DNA of 64,000 bases, from NCBI RefSeq assembly GCF_001723175.1, contig NC_064650.1, positions 4,836,001-4,900,000 on the forward strand, given 5' to 3'. The stretch is from Penicillium oxalicum (Eukaryota > Ascomycota > Eurotiomycetes > Eurotiales > Aspergillaceae). Shown here one piece after another: positions 50,601 to 61,304 of the stretch (its first letter is position 1; each line of letters starts with the position of its first letter). Made by a program: the position numbers and the translations under genes. The notes beneath the pieces are model-generated. The model saw nothing but the letters and a program-made list of their open reading frames with translations. It did not search any database and had not been told where the DNA came from.

Positions 50601-51577
50601 AAGCATCACGAATAGTGCGTGTCCGATCTTGAATGCCGGAACAACAAAATAAATACCAAAGCAAGGAAGATCTCGAACGCGGCTCCTCTCTTCTAGACGA
50701 ACTTTACTACATGTCATCATGGGGGCTTAAAAAAGTTTAAGAGGAGTCTTCATGTCTTTCTCATGATCATTCTTTGACCCTTGATTCCTCACCCAGGTGT
50801 ACCAACTCTCCCATTTCCTTGTCTGATGGCGTTGTGTCTGTTATGTCTCGTGCCTCCTCCTCGTCTCTGATTTTGCCTTTTATATTCCATTAGGCCTCTG
50901 TGTATAGTGACAATCTATATTTCCAAACTCTTTTTCCCAGTCACCACCAACAAGCAATTGGATCCTCGTCAGCGCAAGAGTGCACGAGATTTCCTGGGCC
51001 AGGCGCTCATCCATTATTGGGGAACTCAATCAACTGGAAGGGGCCGTTTGGGCTTTGACGAATACGAGAAGATGTAAACGATGGACATTTCCATATCCCA
51101 TACATTGAACATATGGACACTAGGCAGAGCTTGAAACAATCCCACGTAATTCATACCTACAAGTTTCTTGTATCAAAATATCGAATATGTACCTTCGAGT
51201 CACTCGATCCACCGCTTGGACCTCCACTACCTACACAGCAGACATGATGGATTTTGACACTGAACCCATTTTACTACCTTATACTTATCATCTAGTGTGG
51301 CTTATCAAGTGGACCCAATTGGAAAAGAGGTTGGATGCCAATGATAACTCCCGTTCGAACCTAGTTCTCTTAGGATTCTCTTCGCAATTCAGGAACTATC
51401 ATTCCTAGATAGTGTGGTGGAATGGGGTATCGAGAGATGGTCACCTTTACTTTTTGAGTTGAGTCTACTATGTTGAAGACAGTAGTTTTTGGAATAGGGA
51501 CAAAGGGGAGGGACAAAAAGAGGAGCCCATTTGATCTGAGATGGTTGGCTATTTCAAATACCATACACGAAATCCCT
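50601..51577. other. nuo49 / alg12 convergent intergenic region
   Basis: About 980 bp between converging stops. It holds 3' flanking DNA of both genes and a possible unassigned coding exon at 50941-51076 (listed separately). Other small frames (51187-51408, 51370-51633) have no recognisable content. Confidence 0.5.
50941..51076 (+). other. Possible terminal exon of an unidentified gene
   Basis: After a polypyrimidine stretch ending TTTTTCCCAG (acceptor at 50939-50940), a frame of about 44 codons runs to TAA at 51074-51076. Key segments are KQLDPRQRKSARDFLGQAL and LGFDEYEKM. Its composition is protein-like and unlike the surrounding noise, and the frame is open upstream to about 50870 but has no ATG. 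I cannot find the companion exon. It may be a decayed gene fragment, an alternative 3' exon of nuo49 (the phase would fit a junction from 50501), or chance. I do not recognise the family. Confidence 0.3.
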
Positions 51578-53467
51578 CTACTCGTCTCGAATTCGCTTGA
51601 GAACCTTGATTCTCGGCTGCATTTTAAGTTCAACCCACCATCCTCGCAACACGAGCTTTCTCATGAGATCCCTGACCCGAGCGTAGAGATCATAGATGGC
51701 TTCACCACCCATTGTGGACATGATGCGCTGCTCCACTTGACCGGTTGCGGGGACGCCTGGTTTCAAGATCGAAATGCCGGAGAAGCCCTCAATCACATCG
51801 GCAACTTGCCAGTGCGACGACGGAAGGGCGTGACGTAATTGAGTTTCGTCTGCGTCCTGGACCGTCGAGTCTACGGACGCCTCGACCACAATATAATCGA
51901 ATGGTTCCCAAAAGTCCGCCCTGGACTTGGTGTCCTCGTCTTCTGTCTTGTCGTAGACCCAGCCCATTGCGCCGGGTCGTTGGAGGAATCGCGTGACTCC
52001 AGTCTGACAGGCCAAGTTGCCGAGATAGACGGAAGCGCCGACGGTGGACGAGGAATGTTCGTCGTGATATTTGTGGAGAGCATGCAACGCATGTGCACCG
52101 GGGTAGTTCGCGGCCGACGCGGGCAGCAGTACCAGATTCGACAGCAGAAACGATGCCAGGGTCGACAGTATCAGCATTTGCGAAGCAACTCTCGAAAATA
52201 TGGACCGATGGCGCCGGCGCCAAAGATAACTCGCGCCCAGGGCAGCCGTAGCGGTCAAAACAGGGATCACATAGATGATGAACCGCCATTCCTTGTGTGG
52301 CTGGGCGCTGTACAGTGCCATGAACAAGACCGACGGGACTAGCAGCGGTAAGATGGGTTGTCGAAGCGCGGGGTTGCGCAGCGCCACAGGAATTGCGATC
52401 AGGTAGACCAGTGGATTCAGTAAAAGTCGCGGCACCGCGTTCAGGAAGTAGAACCAGAACGGCTCGGTGCCCCAAGCGGAGGACTGGCCCTCGACCACGT
52501 TGAACAAGAAGGCATTGAATTCGGGCCAGACCAGTCCTTTCCAGAATATCGTGTCAATGCCGACGGTGGAGAGAAGCCCGCCCGAGAGACCCACGAGACC
52601 GGCACCCACAACGTCCGGAAGCACACCTTTCCCATGCTTGACGAGGAGAGAGAGCGTGGTAAATGCGAGTAAAAGCGCAATCTCAGCACGAAAAATGATC
52701 CCCGCCAATGTCAGGAGGAGCAGGGGCAATTTTACGCCCTTGCGACTGGAATGAACCCCGGAAGATGATATCGATATCGTCGAATCAGGTAAGAGATGGC
52801 GCATGGCCAGCGTTGTCAATCCAAAGGCGAACATGTTCGACAGTGGCCTAGAGGCGTAGTAGATCAGGTGAAACTGACTGCACTGAAAGAGCAAATACCA
52901 AACTGCCACCGTCTGGCCGAAGCTGTTCCGTAGCCCCTTTGCAAATATTCCCAAGGCAAAGGCATTGTACAAGCCCAGGATGGCGCGAGCTGCAGGAGAC
53001 CGTTAGTCGATCACTTTGCACTAACAACACGAGAACAAGAGAACGCTCCTCGATGGCTCAAGTCACCACTTACCGATCATTTGCTGGTGAGTTCCTGACC
53101 ACGTCGCAACCCCCTTGGGCATCAAGCCAGCGAGTACCGTCGCTCCTACCGCAGTCCTCGGAACCGCACCCGGAAACTCGACATGATCGTACTGAGCACG
53201 ATTGACGGAATCACCAAAGGGGAACCCGTACACAAGGAGATCGTGAGTCGCTTGCACATGGAAAGATTCCTCAACCTTGGTATAAGGCGCGACAAAGAGA
53301 TGCAGCAGGATCAAGCCTGTCAGTAAGATCACCAGCCCGATCCATGCTGTTTGTACAAGACACGATTCGGCCAGCAGTTAGTTGAGATAGTTCCACCAAA
53401 AATACAAGAGAGCTCGGGAAATGAAGAGAAAGGAGAAGATCCATGAGAGAGACTGACCATATCTCAT
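51578..53467 (-). CDS. alg12: Dol-P-Man:Man7GlcNAc2-PP-Dol alpha-1,6-mannosyltransferase Alg12
   Basis: ER-membrane GT22 mannosyltransferase that adds the eighth mannose to the lipid-linked N-glycan precursor, using dolichol-phosphate mannose. Exons (minus strand) are 53467-53458 (10 nt), 53346-53074 and 52989-51578; introns are 111 and 84 nt. The product is 564 aa. It starts MRYAWIGLVILLTGLILLHL, a first membrane span. Next is the family loop FVAPYTKVEESFHVQATHDL, then YDHVEFPGAVPRT, both typical of Alg12. Many hydrophobic spans follow, with LIYYASRPLSNMFAFGLTTL and PHKEWRFIIYVIPV as further GT22 landmarks. The C-terminus is RIKVLKRIRDE. It is divergent from yos1 over about 200 bp. Confidence 0.93.
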
Positions 53468-53669
53468 GATGACTGCATCGATGGGGAATTCCAGCTCAAT
53501 CACAGTCAAGTCCACAGGGTACGAGTGCAACGGGTAGTTTGGTCCACGTCAATTCGGAGATCGGGCGGCGGTCCCGCCGCTCTCCTCCACTTCCACTGCC
53601 ACCGGCCTGGACTCATCACCTTCCCCAAATTGCAACTTCACGGCCATCTTCCGTTCCACGCCCGGCAAG
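53468..53669. promoter_or_regulatory. Compact divergent promoter alg12 / yos1
   Basis: Only 202 bp separate the start codons of two ER/early-secretory genes. CT-rich sequence precedes yos1 (53575-53620). A shared bidirectional promoter is the simplest reading. Confidence 0.55.
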
Positions 53670-54443
53670 ATGCTGCTCTTTGGTCTTGGTAACCTTGTCT
53701 ATGGTAAATGCGCCCATCTTCATCTCGCTATCTGCGAACCTTGCCTCTCCCCGCGCTCGTCTCGTTGCTTCTCTCTCCCCGGCCTAAGCCGTCCCAGGTA
53801 GCCCAGCTAACGCTCGAACAATAACAATTCAGTGATTGTCCTCATTATCAACGCCATTGCCGTTCTCTCCGAAGACCGGTTCCTCGCTCGCAGTGCGTTA
53901 CATCCCTGTCGCTTCCACCATGCCTTGTCACTATTTCCCGTCTTTTTTGCAATCCAATCACAAGAAATACAGATCCACCTCATTGTCTAGAGACAACTAA
54001 CGTATCTGAATACCGACAGTCGGATGGGGTCGCACACAAGCTGAGCCCGGGTTCGGCGCAAGCTACGACAGCACGAGTGTCAAGGCCAAATCTGTGAATT
54101 TGATCGCGAGTGTACGGACAGTCATGCGGAGTACGTGCTCCCTCTTCTCCATACGTGGTCTTTGGTTTCCGTCTTTTTCGCGTCGGGAGTTGAGTTCGGT
54201 CGATCGAGAGCCATTAAGATGGTGCCATAGATCATCGTAGTTACTGCTACGGGACTTGCGCCGATTCAAGAGGTCGAGCCGGCGCTCGTGCTCGCGCCGG
54301 CTCAAACAAGGGGAGGCGCAGAAAGACGGATCAAAGGGACTGATTCCCCCTTCTTTTTTCAAAGGCTAACTCTGGAATCCTGCGCAGTACCCCTCATTGT
54401 CATCAATACGGTTATCATTGTCTACGAGCTCATCCTCGGTTGA
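53670..54443 (+). CDS. yos1: ER-Golgi transport protein Yos1 (IER3IP1 family)
   Basis: Small membrane protein of the Yip1-Yif1-Yos1 complex needed for COPII vesicle traffic from ER to Golgi. Exons are 53670-53703, 53833-53892, 54020-54130 and 54388-54443, giving 86 aa, the normal size. Introns are 129, 127 and 257 nt, all GT-AG; these are long relative to the tiny exons, which is why no single open frame shows the gene. The protein has an N-terminal hydrophobic segment (MLLFGLGNLVYVIVLIINAI), the conserved VLSEDRFLARIGWG, a middle containing KAKSVNLIASVRTVMRIPLI, and a C-terminal membrane span ending VIIVYELILG. The intron phases agree at every junction. Confidence 0.92.
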
Positions 54444-55064
54444 TTCAGCGACTCGAAACCAAAGTCGCAAATGTTCGAAAATACCCAGCCAGGAACGAAA
54501 AGCGCAGGATTCAGTCTCGTGACTTTGGAATCGCTTACGAGGAAATCTATCCTCGGCTATAAAATAGTAGCATGGCGTCTACCAGAGGTCTTGGGAGCGG
54601 ATCGATGGGGGGCGCTTCTCCCCGATCGATGATTCTCAATTGCCGTCTCGGCTTCGCGATAGTTCTACTCATACTTATCTCATGATGTACATGAATTTGC
54701 AATCCATAATCAAGGGCCATCAGTAGGAGCCTCGGCGGGGGAGGCACAACCTTGACTGCAATTCCAGAGCTCCATGGACGCGTTACCATGGATCAGTCCT
54801 CGCCCTGCCCTGGTAACATCTACTCAATTCTGAGATAAAAACTTAGCAAGTGTTTTAACGGCTTTCTATCGAGACGGCTTTTCTCGAAGAGAGTTAATTT
54901 GAGTGTCTTCCAGCTTCGTACTGAAATGGCATCTGTCAATGGCGCGGGAGTAATACAGATATTCCCCTTTAAGAAATCGTTTATACAACATCCTACAAGC
55001 CGCTTTCTCCGTTATCCAATTGAACGAGAGTTGAAAATCATATTTGTCATCTGTTTTGAGCTTC
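54444..55064. other. Intergenic region downstream of yos1
   Basis: About 620 bp, AT-rich towards the right, between the converging ends of yos1 and the unknown 462-aa gene. Nothing supportable is seen beyond short chance frames. Confidence 0.5.
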
Positions 55065-56453
55065 TTACACCCGGGCTTCAAGCTGGAAATTAAACCCCTT
55101 TGCATAGGAAGACCATCTCCACCTCGCAAAAAGCTGCGGATTCTCCACCAGGATTTGCCGGAATATCATCTTCCTGTCTCGCACAGAGTCAGACCCAGCA
55201 GAGCTATGCCGTGCGTCCTGCCAATCGTGCGCATATGGCTCCATAACGTTCAGAGCCTCCTGGATCCATCTCCCAACCGTCTCCGGCTTGGCTGTTCCTG
55301 CCTGCACCATTCGTTTCTCGAGCTCTTCCAGGAACTGTGCTTTCTCGGATTCATCCTTGACTGCAGCGTGCATGACTGCAAGTAAAATGTGTGACCTGAC
55401 CGACAAGTCAAACTTGCCGATCTCGGTTCCTTCTTCAAGAAGGCCAGCGGTTTCCTCGGCCGCGACAGCGGCTAAGAATTGAACTTCCTCCTCACCTCCA
55501 ATCTCCTCCTGCCATCCCCTGTGTGCCGCCTCTGCCGCAAGACCCCCGTCCGGAAACCCGCAGAAAAGGTCTCGTGGCGGCCCTGTAATCTCCTGTCCTG
55601 CCATTTGAGCGTGATACTGCGCTTCCAACCCGTGAATATTCCAGTGTCCCATTGCAATGAGAACACCAAAGGCATACGGCCTCCATCCATCCTTACCAGG
55701 GTAGGAGTTAAGCCAAAAGCGTGCATATGATTCTGAATATTGCTGTGCGCTGGGACAGGCTTCGTGAAGTCTGGTCATGGTTTCCGCTAGCGTAGTGAGG
55801 GCTAACGATATAATCGCCCCCTCTGGAAGCAATTTGTTTCCTTTGCGAGTTACCGAGACAGTGTATGCCCATCGTGGAAGTTTGAGGATCTGAGTAGGTC
55901 CTATATGACGTTCACGGGGCACAAATATGAATGGCTCTGTTGAATCCGGAAGGTCCAGAAGATCAGGGAGGCGGTAAAATCGCGCTGTTATGCGCTGGCT
56001 CAGGAAAGGGACCGAATAATATGAGCGCCAAACAGATGGGTGCAAAAGATCATAGTGAGTCTGGTAAAAGTCGTCAAATTCGGAGAATGGAAGAAACTCT
56101 TCTTCCAGTGATGGATCGTGCCGGTAAAGAGCTGTCACAATCTGTGTGATGTAGAAAGCATCGAGAGAGCTACACACATCGGGAGTAATGGGTATTAGTA
56201 GAGAATACTGCAGAGAGTTCACTCCAACGATAGCGGCCACATACCGATTGAAGCGTAAGTCGTCCTTACCAAAGGAAAAGCCGTGGGCATGAAGTTTCTC
56301 AACAGGCTCAAACACCCACCCCGGTCCATCCAGCGTTTTACACGTTTGTATAAATGCGACCCGTAAGACATCCTCGTGGGAGGTGATTGACAGCACTCCG
56401 CCTTCGGCGTCGGCGAGATATTTTTCAGCGCTCGTTGGAGTGGCGGCACACAT
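55065..56453 (-). CDS. Hypothetical protein, 462 aa, no recognised domain
   Basis: A single uninterrupted frame of 462 codons, starting MCAATPTSAEKYLADAEGG at 56453 and ending FQLEARV. The product is soluble-looking, with no signal peptide or clear membrane span. It is rich in aromatic residues and acidic surface helices, for example FLPFSEFDDFYQTHYDLLHP, GWRPYAFGVLIAMGHWNIHG and a C-terminal ENPQLFARWRWSSYAKGFNF. The middle (LTTLAETMTRLHEACPSAQQ, then SESYARFWLNSYPG) looks helical. I do not recognise the family; it gives the impression of a conserved fungal protein of unknown function. It has no introns, unlike most genes here, and opens the accessory right-hand part of the window. Coding status is well supported by length and composition. 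Confidence 0.75.
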   Translation of the reverse strand: MCAATPTSAEKYLADAEGGVLSITSHEDVLRVAFIQTCKTLDGPGWVFEPVEKLHAHGFSFGKDDLRFNRYVAAIVGVNSLQYSLLIPITPDVCSSLDAFYITQIVTALYRHDPSLEEEFLPFSEFDDFYQTHYDLLHPSVWRSYYSVPFLSQRITARFYRLPDLLDLPDSTEPFIFVPRERHIGPTQILKLPRWAYTVSVTRKGNKLLPEGAIISLALTTLAETMTRLHEACPSAQQYSESYARFWLNSYPGKDGWRPYAFGVLIAMGHWNIHGLEAQYHAQMAGQEITGPPRDLFCGFPDGGLAAEAAHRGWQEEIGGEEEVQFLAAVAAEETAGLLEEGTEIGKFDLSVRSHILLAVMHAAVKDESEKAQFLEELEKRMVQAGTAKPETVGRWIQEALNVMEPYAHDWQDARHSSAGSDSVRDRKMIFRQILVENPQLFARWRWSSYAKGFNFQLEARV

Positions 56454-57499
56454 AGTTGAGTCAACCTTGGAACGAATCTAGATATTGATCAGGGATGAAA
56501 GAAAAACACCATAATTCAAAGGCGACAGCGCAGTTCTTATATTTGCTTGCTAAGGGGTCGAAATCATGTGACTAGATCATACAACACACAATGACCCGCG
56601 TGGATTTTGTCTGGTCGCAAGGAAAGGGGAACGATTGGCGCCCGGGTCGCGAGCTCAAATCCATGCATACATTGAGTGGCTGCGGCCTTGAAAGCCGCAG
56701 TACAGCATGCCCCAAAGACTGCCCCAGCTGCGGCTTCAAAAACAAGATATATAATCTGAAACACTGGCTTTATTCATCAAGGATGCCGTCTCCATTCAAT
56801 TTTGATCAAGACTAACTTTGAGAATTATCGGCTTTTGTAGTATGTACGTACTATCACTGTACTACGGTACGTTCTCACCATATTTGAAGATCATACGTAT
56901 TCACGAAACTTTTGTAGATTTATGTTCTACATAAGAAATGAGGATACGGCACGCCATCTGCTAGTAATTCAATAGCAGAAAGGGGGTTTGACGGGTAGGA
57001 GGTAACTTGGAACTGGCGGGCAGCAGCGGGGGCAACGAATCTTCCCGTAGTCTGCAAAAGTTCTCCTTGAGAGGAAAAGAGCGTATGTTGCTGAGCCCAA
57101 GCACCCGATCCTGCCCGAAAATTTCACGGTAGGCCACCCATCTGGAGGCGACTTTATTACAACTTACATCTGCATTTTCTGTCAAGATGCCGCTGGCAGG
57201 CATTGACGCCCGGATAGATAGTCGTTGGGGACTCCTATGATACGAACTGATGAGGGGTCAATTCAAGAGGATTATCTACAAGAAAGTCACTTTCGGCACA
57301 TTACTTAAGGTGACAATAGTATTTCAAGACCCTCCCATGAAGTCTGAGATCTCGCTGACTTACTCGTAGCCGTGAAGCAACTTTGCCAATAATCTCATTT
57401 TACTTCTTGATTGTTAACCCTGGCCTTTGTTTCCATTCAATGAAAAATTAGGCTAATGAAAACTTGGAAACTTGATCCAGCCTTGTTCACTTCGTCATT
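56454..57499. other. Intergenic, AT-rich
   Basis: About 1 kb between two minus-strand genes. A TCATGTGA site lies at 56564-56571, about 110 bp upstream of the 462-aa gene start, and may belong to its promoter. Short frames at 56591-56815 (plus) and 56961-57203 (minus) have no recognisable features and are not called. Confidence 0.45.
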
Positions 57500-58350
57500 T
57501 TATGGAGTCCGAATTTCGGGATTAGTCCCCAAATCGTAGCCAGGAAGAGATGAAAAATCCCAAGACGCAGTGCCGAATCTAGCCAATCTGGGGTTCTCCT
57601 CTGTTCCCCGTTGAGCACATGGCCAAAGACGCAGTTCATTCTGGAGAACAAGCGCATCAGGAATAAGGACTTGAATCTTATCCTCGTGTACTAACACCCT
57701 AGAGAAAATCACTGTGGTGTCGACACTAAGGGAGGGATCGAGATACTTCAGAAAACGCGCACGGTTCCTCTCTGTATTGTCGGATGGACCTTTTTTAGCA
57801 ACAGAGCAGAGTAAATGCAAATGTCAGAGAACCACAACAGTAAAGACGTACTCTGCTCAGGCCTCATCCCCCACAATTCAAGGGGCTTGCACGTTTCCGG
57901 ATCTTTCTCCTTGTCTTCGGGGAACTCAAAAAGCCTTGGCAGCCATATCTTCTTCCAGCTGTTCCAGACGGCGGCATCAATTGTAGCCACACAATCATAT
58001 CTGATGATGCCATCTGGATACACCTCCCATTCCTGGAACCCTCGGAGGAGATAGGCCCCTGCGCCAGTCTGGCGGCCTCTGGTGCCATCAGGAGGCACAG
58101 CTTTCCAACCATTATTGTACACGCGCTCTGCTTCCTCCTTGAGAAGGGATATAATTTTGTCAGCTTATTCGTGCAAAATGATTAAGAGTTTTAATGATTG
58201 AAGGAAATTAACCTTCAGGATCACGCGGTATCCGATGTGTAGTCCTGGAGGACCCTCATCTCTTTTCTGCCAGTGATCCCAGTGATCTTGGAACCCCTCA
58301 GGTGTGCCTGAAAATAAAGCAACGAGCAGAACGGGAATCCAGAACTTCAT
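57500..58350 (-). CDS. Putative secreted protein of unknown function, 237 aa
   Basis: Exons (minus strand) are 58350-58213, 58137-57852 and 57789-57500; introns are 75 and 62 nt with GT-AG ends, and the exon sum is exactly 238 codons. The N-terminus MKFWIPVLLVALFSGTPEGF is a good signal peptide. The mature part has GLHIGYRVILKEEAERVYNN, the glycine-rich TRGRQTGAGAYLL, WEVYPDGIIRYDC, and a Trp-rich AAVWNSWKKIWLPRLFEFP. The C-terminal third is VDTTVIFSRVLVHEDKIQVL and ends GTNPEIRTP. The layout (Gly-Ala-Tyr-Leu turn followed by a Trp-rich beta-like segment) hints at a small secreted enzyme or effector-type fold, but I recognise no family. The splice model is self-consistent; function is unknown. 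Confidence 0.72.
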
Positions 58351-60283
58351 CGCAACTTGTCTCAGGAAAGACGATCTCGACTGGGGATGAAATGAAAAGC
58401 GGCACAGGGATGGGAAGCCTCGCCTTACTTGTAGACTTTGAGAGCGCGAAGGCTCTAGCAGTAGACAAAAGGGGTAAACTGGAGTACAGTACCGAGGTAG
58501 CATCAGATAAGAAAGTAGCGGTATTATAATATGTTGTTTAATTACGTGAATTAAATATCGAGTTATTGAAAAGACCTCTTTTGATCCTTTCCTCGCTAGC
58601 AGGGCCATAATGCAACGGTGCATCCCATCCCACTTGAAACTAAACAGTCACAAATAGCATTACGAATAGCATGGAGAAAGCGCTCTTAAGGTAAACGAAA
58701 AATCAATAATTGTATGGCTGAAATGACCTACTTATGGATTGGAAGGCTACATGGATAACCCGACAATCAATGCCGCACAGGTTATTGTGCCAACCTGTGT
58801 AGATTGGAATCCTTTGTCAAGGCCTCGCCAACAGACTGCACTATCTGTAGCTCGACTAATGTTGGGAAATTCCGAGAGACTACATCGACATTGGGTCCCG
58901 GATATTTTCGGTATCACACAACTTCTGGCTCAAAATATACAATTGCCCATGAATCACAGTTGGATCCCAAATTTGCCGTCGCCTGCGTGAACGCGATTTT
59001 CATCCGGAGGCCCCTAATCCGAACAGGAAGGTCCCTGGAGTAGGCGCTTAATTGCGGACATTGAAGGAGACACTACGAGCTCAATAATGGGCTCATGTTA
59101 CTAACCGACAGGGGTATATGCATGCCTATCTGTTAATCCAACCCTTCGCTTACCAGCACTACCGTAATTCCGTATACTCGCGAGATACTTGGCGACAAGA
59201 TTGATCTGCGAGTCTGATTTACAAAAGCGGGGCTGTGATATTGTGGAGATTCAAAAAACTAGCCTTGGCAAATCAGAATCCTAGAAATGAGACGCCAAGG
59301 GCCGACGGTCCGACCCATACCTATTCTGTACGTCTCCGGGACCGAGAAACTCTCTCGTCTATCGTGCACAGCGCCAAGACGTTGCCAAGCTACTAATCAA
59401 TTGTTACTTGTCTGGCCAGATATGCGCTTATGTGGAGTGCAATATGCAGGCAAAAATCCTGCAGTATGTTATATGCATACACAGAGCTAAATGTATTTAC
59501 ACATACAGTATCAGATATCCGATTTTACGAACTGCCTATACTACATGTAGTGCCCATCTGGTCTCAGAACAGAGGGCGTATATATGGCATACGGAGGCCA
59601 CTGGACCCTGGACGACCACTGAACTGGTGGCTTGCAGTCGTGCGTACATCTAAACAAATAGTCGTAAGTCAAACCTGCAATGGGAAGAATACACGGAGGA
59701 AGGCTATTTGCATTGGGCATGACTATTGTCTACCTTACTGTTCAGGGGCGATAGTCACACGCGTGCTTCATCTTTTAGATCGCTCAATTGGTTTGCAGCA
59801 GAACTACCTAAGAGCTACCATTATAATTCAATACGCAAGAAACAGAAAGACATGAGAAACCAGGTTGACAAATAGTACCTGTTACCGGGCATTTTCGCAA
59901 AGTGTATCGGCCGAGCAGGTCGAGTGGAACGAGCCTGCATGCAAACACATCACTCGAAAAATGCGGCTAGACCGTACGACCGAGCTTGTGTGTACGTTGC
60001 TGCAATTTCCGCCGCTAGGTCAGGTGGTCAGTAACTTTTACCAAGGCATCCTTCATAGGGTGGATCCTGCCATTCAAGCGAGACGATTTGATGGCAACGG
60101 TCAAATCCAGGGGTGCGCGAGGGAATTTTCATCATAGATTGTTCGCGATCCCCACTTGCTGATACATGGGTCCTTTGGTTATTACTGAACACAATATAGA
60201 CATAGCTATCGATGCCATTGCACCTATGCTTTCAAAGTCTCATATTTCTACTTGCCTAGATCCATACTCAGCACTTGACCTCG
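58351..60283. other. Gene-poor AT-rich stretch
   Basis: About 1.9 kb with no supported gene. It separates the putative secreted protein on the minus strand from the PAN-type gene on the plus strand. Frames of 61-141 codons occur (58739-58990, 59430-59855, 59865-60137), but none has a signal peptide, domain or splice partner that I can defend. Short palindromic words such as TACTACATGTAG occur near 59540. Confidence 0.45.
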
Positions 60284-60799
60284 ATGCCTTCCTCATTTTT
60301 GTTTCTGCTTGCCTTTGCTACGTCTTTCGATGTCAGCAAGGCTTCACCTGACTGCCAAAGCAATGTTCACAACGAGACGATTGCTTATTTCAACAGCGCG
60401 CCTGTGACATTCAGCTACGAGCTGGAAACAGCACGAGATTGCAAGAAGTGGTGCGAGAGTGTTCCATCATGTCAGTCATGGATCTACGTTCGCCAGTCAA
60501 ATCAATGTGACCTTCATCGTACGGTGGCGTTGAGTGTCTCTCACAACGCAGGATTTATGTTTGGCGGTTGTAAGCCAATTGGGGATACCAATGTCACTCA
60601 GCTGGCCTCTACTGCTAGCCCTTCGTCGCACGGCACGGCGACCAGAACCTTTGGGGCCTCGCAATCTGTTACTCTGGTCTGCTTGCATCTTCCAAGCCCT
60701 CGTGCCTCACTACTTGGATATGTCGCTAACTTGGCTTGATTCTAGCAAACCTCCACTGCGCCCGAGACCGTCCGTCACAGGCACAAGCGTCATCACTAG
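60284..60799 (+). CDS. Small secreted PAN/Apple-like cysteine-rich protein
   Basis: Exons are 60284-60667 and 60746-60799, giving 145 aa; the 78-nt intron has a weak donor (GTTACT) and TCTAG acceptor. The N-terminus MPSSFLFLLAFATSFDVSKA is a signal peptide. Six cysteines follow in a pattern typical of PAN/Apple modules: SPDC, ARDCKKWC, SVPSCQSWIY, NQCDLH and MFGGCKP. This module usually binds protein or carbohydrate outside the cell. The C-terminal part is Ser/Thr-rich and, with the second exon, ends in a basic tail RHRHKRHH. If the intron is not used the protein would instead run to about 60739. It lies 340 bp upstream of the chitinase remnant on the same strand. Confidence 0.65.
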
Positions 60800-61304
60800 A
60801 TGAAGTCTTTGAGAGGGGATTTGGGGGAACTACATGTTTGCTTTTCTGCCGTCGTGAGATTATACGAAGAACCTTTTTCTGGAGTCTTTGAGGCAGTAGA
60901 ATCCTCTAGCTTCCATATTGTGTGACGTTATTTCATCTTCTCATTTGTCGTCAATAAACGTTTTTGGAATAGAGCTCCAATGCTGGGAGAGGTAGAATGG
61001 CGACATGAGAACTTGGAAACAATGGAAAACTGGATTTTATTCATTCAAACCTCTACCAGCTGATCGAGATTTTTTTTCACACGCCCGCCATAATTGTTGA
61101 TGAACTTGATAAGTGGCGAACTACGGTCTATCATCTAGCTGACACTGTGCTCAGCTTTGGCGCCCATCAGAAAACCCAGCCCACGTGTATGTAGCAAGCA
61201 CGTCGAGGGTCCAAGTGAGTACATGAGGGCCCGTTTCCGGCCCCGTAAACTAACGCTCGACTCTTCGCAATTTTCAAATGGGTTGATTTGGCCGCCTCCC
61301 CTAG
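60800..61304. other. Gap holding a relict exon of the chitinase-like gene
   Basis: The first 340 bp are AT-rich with no coding signal. From about 61143 to 61214 a frame reads HCAQLWRPSENPAHVYVAST and RVQ, ending at a good donor (GTGAGT at 61215). An intron 61215-61304 with a CTAAC-like branch and CCCCTAG acceptor then joins in frame to ATG 61305. In-frame TGA at 61140 closes the frame upstream, and I find no GH18 catalytic sequence here. Confidence 0.45.

Noticed and set aside
59430..60137. Small plus-strand genes in the AT-rich gap before the PAN-type gene
   Set aside because: Frames lack signal peptides, domains and splice logic, and stop and start erratically.
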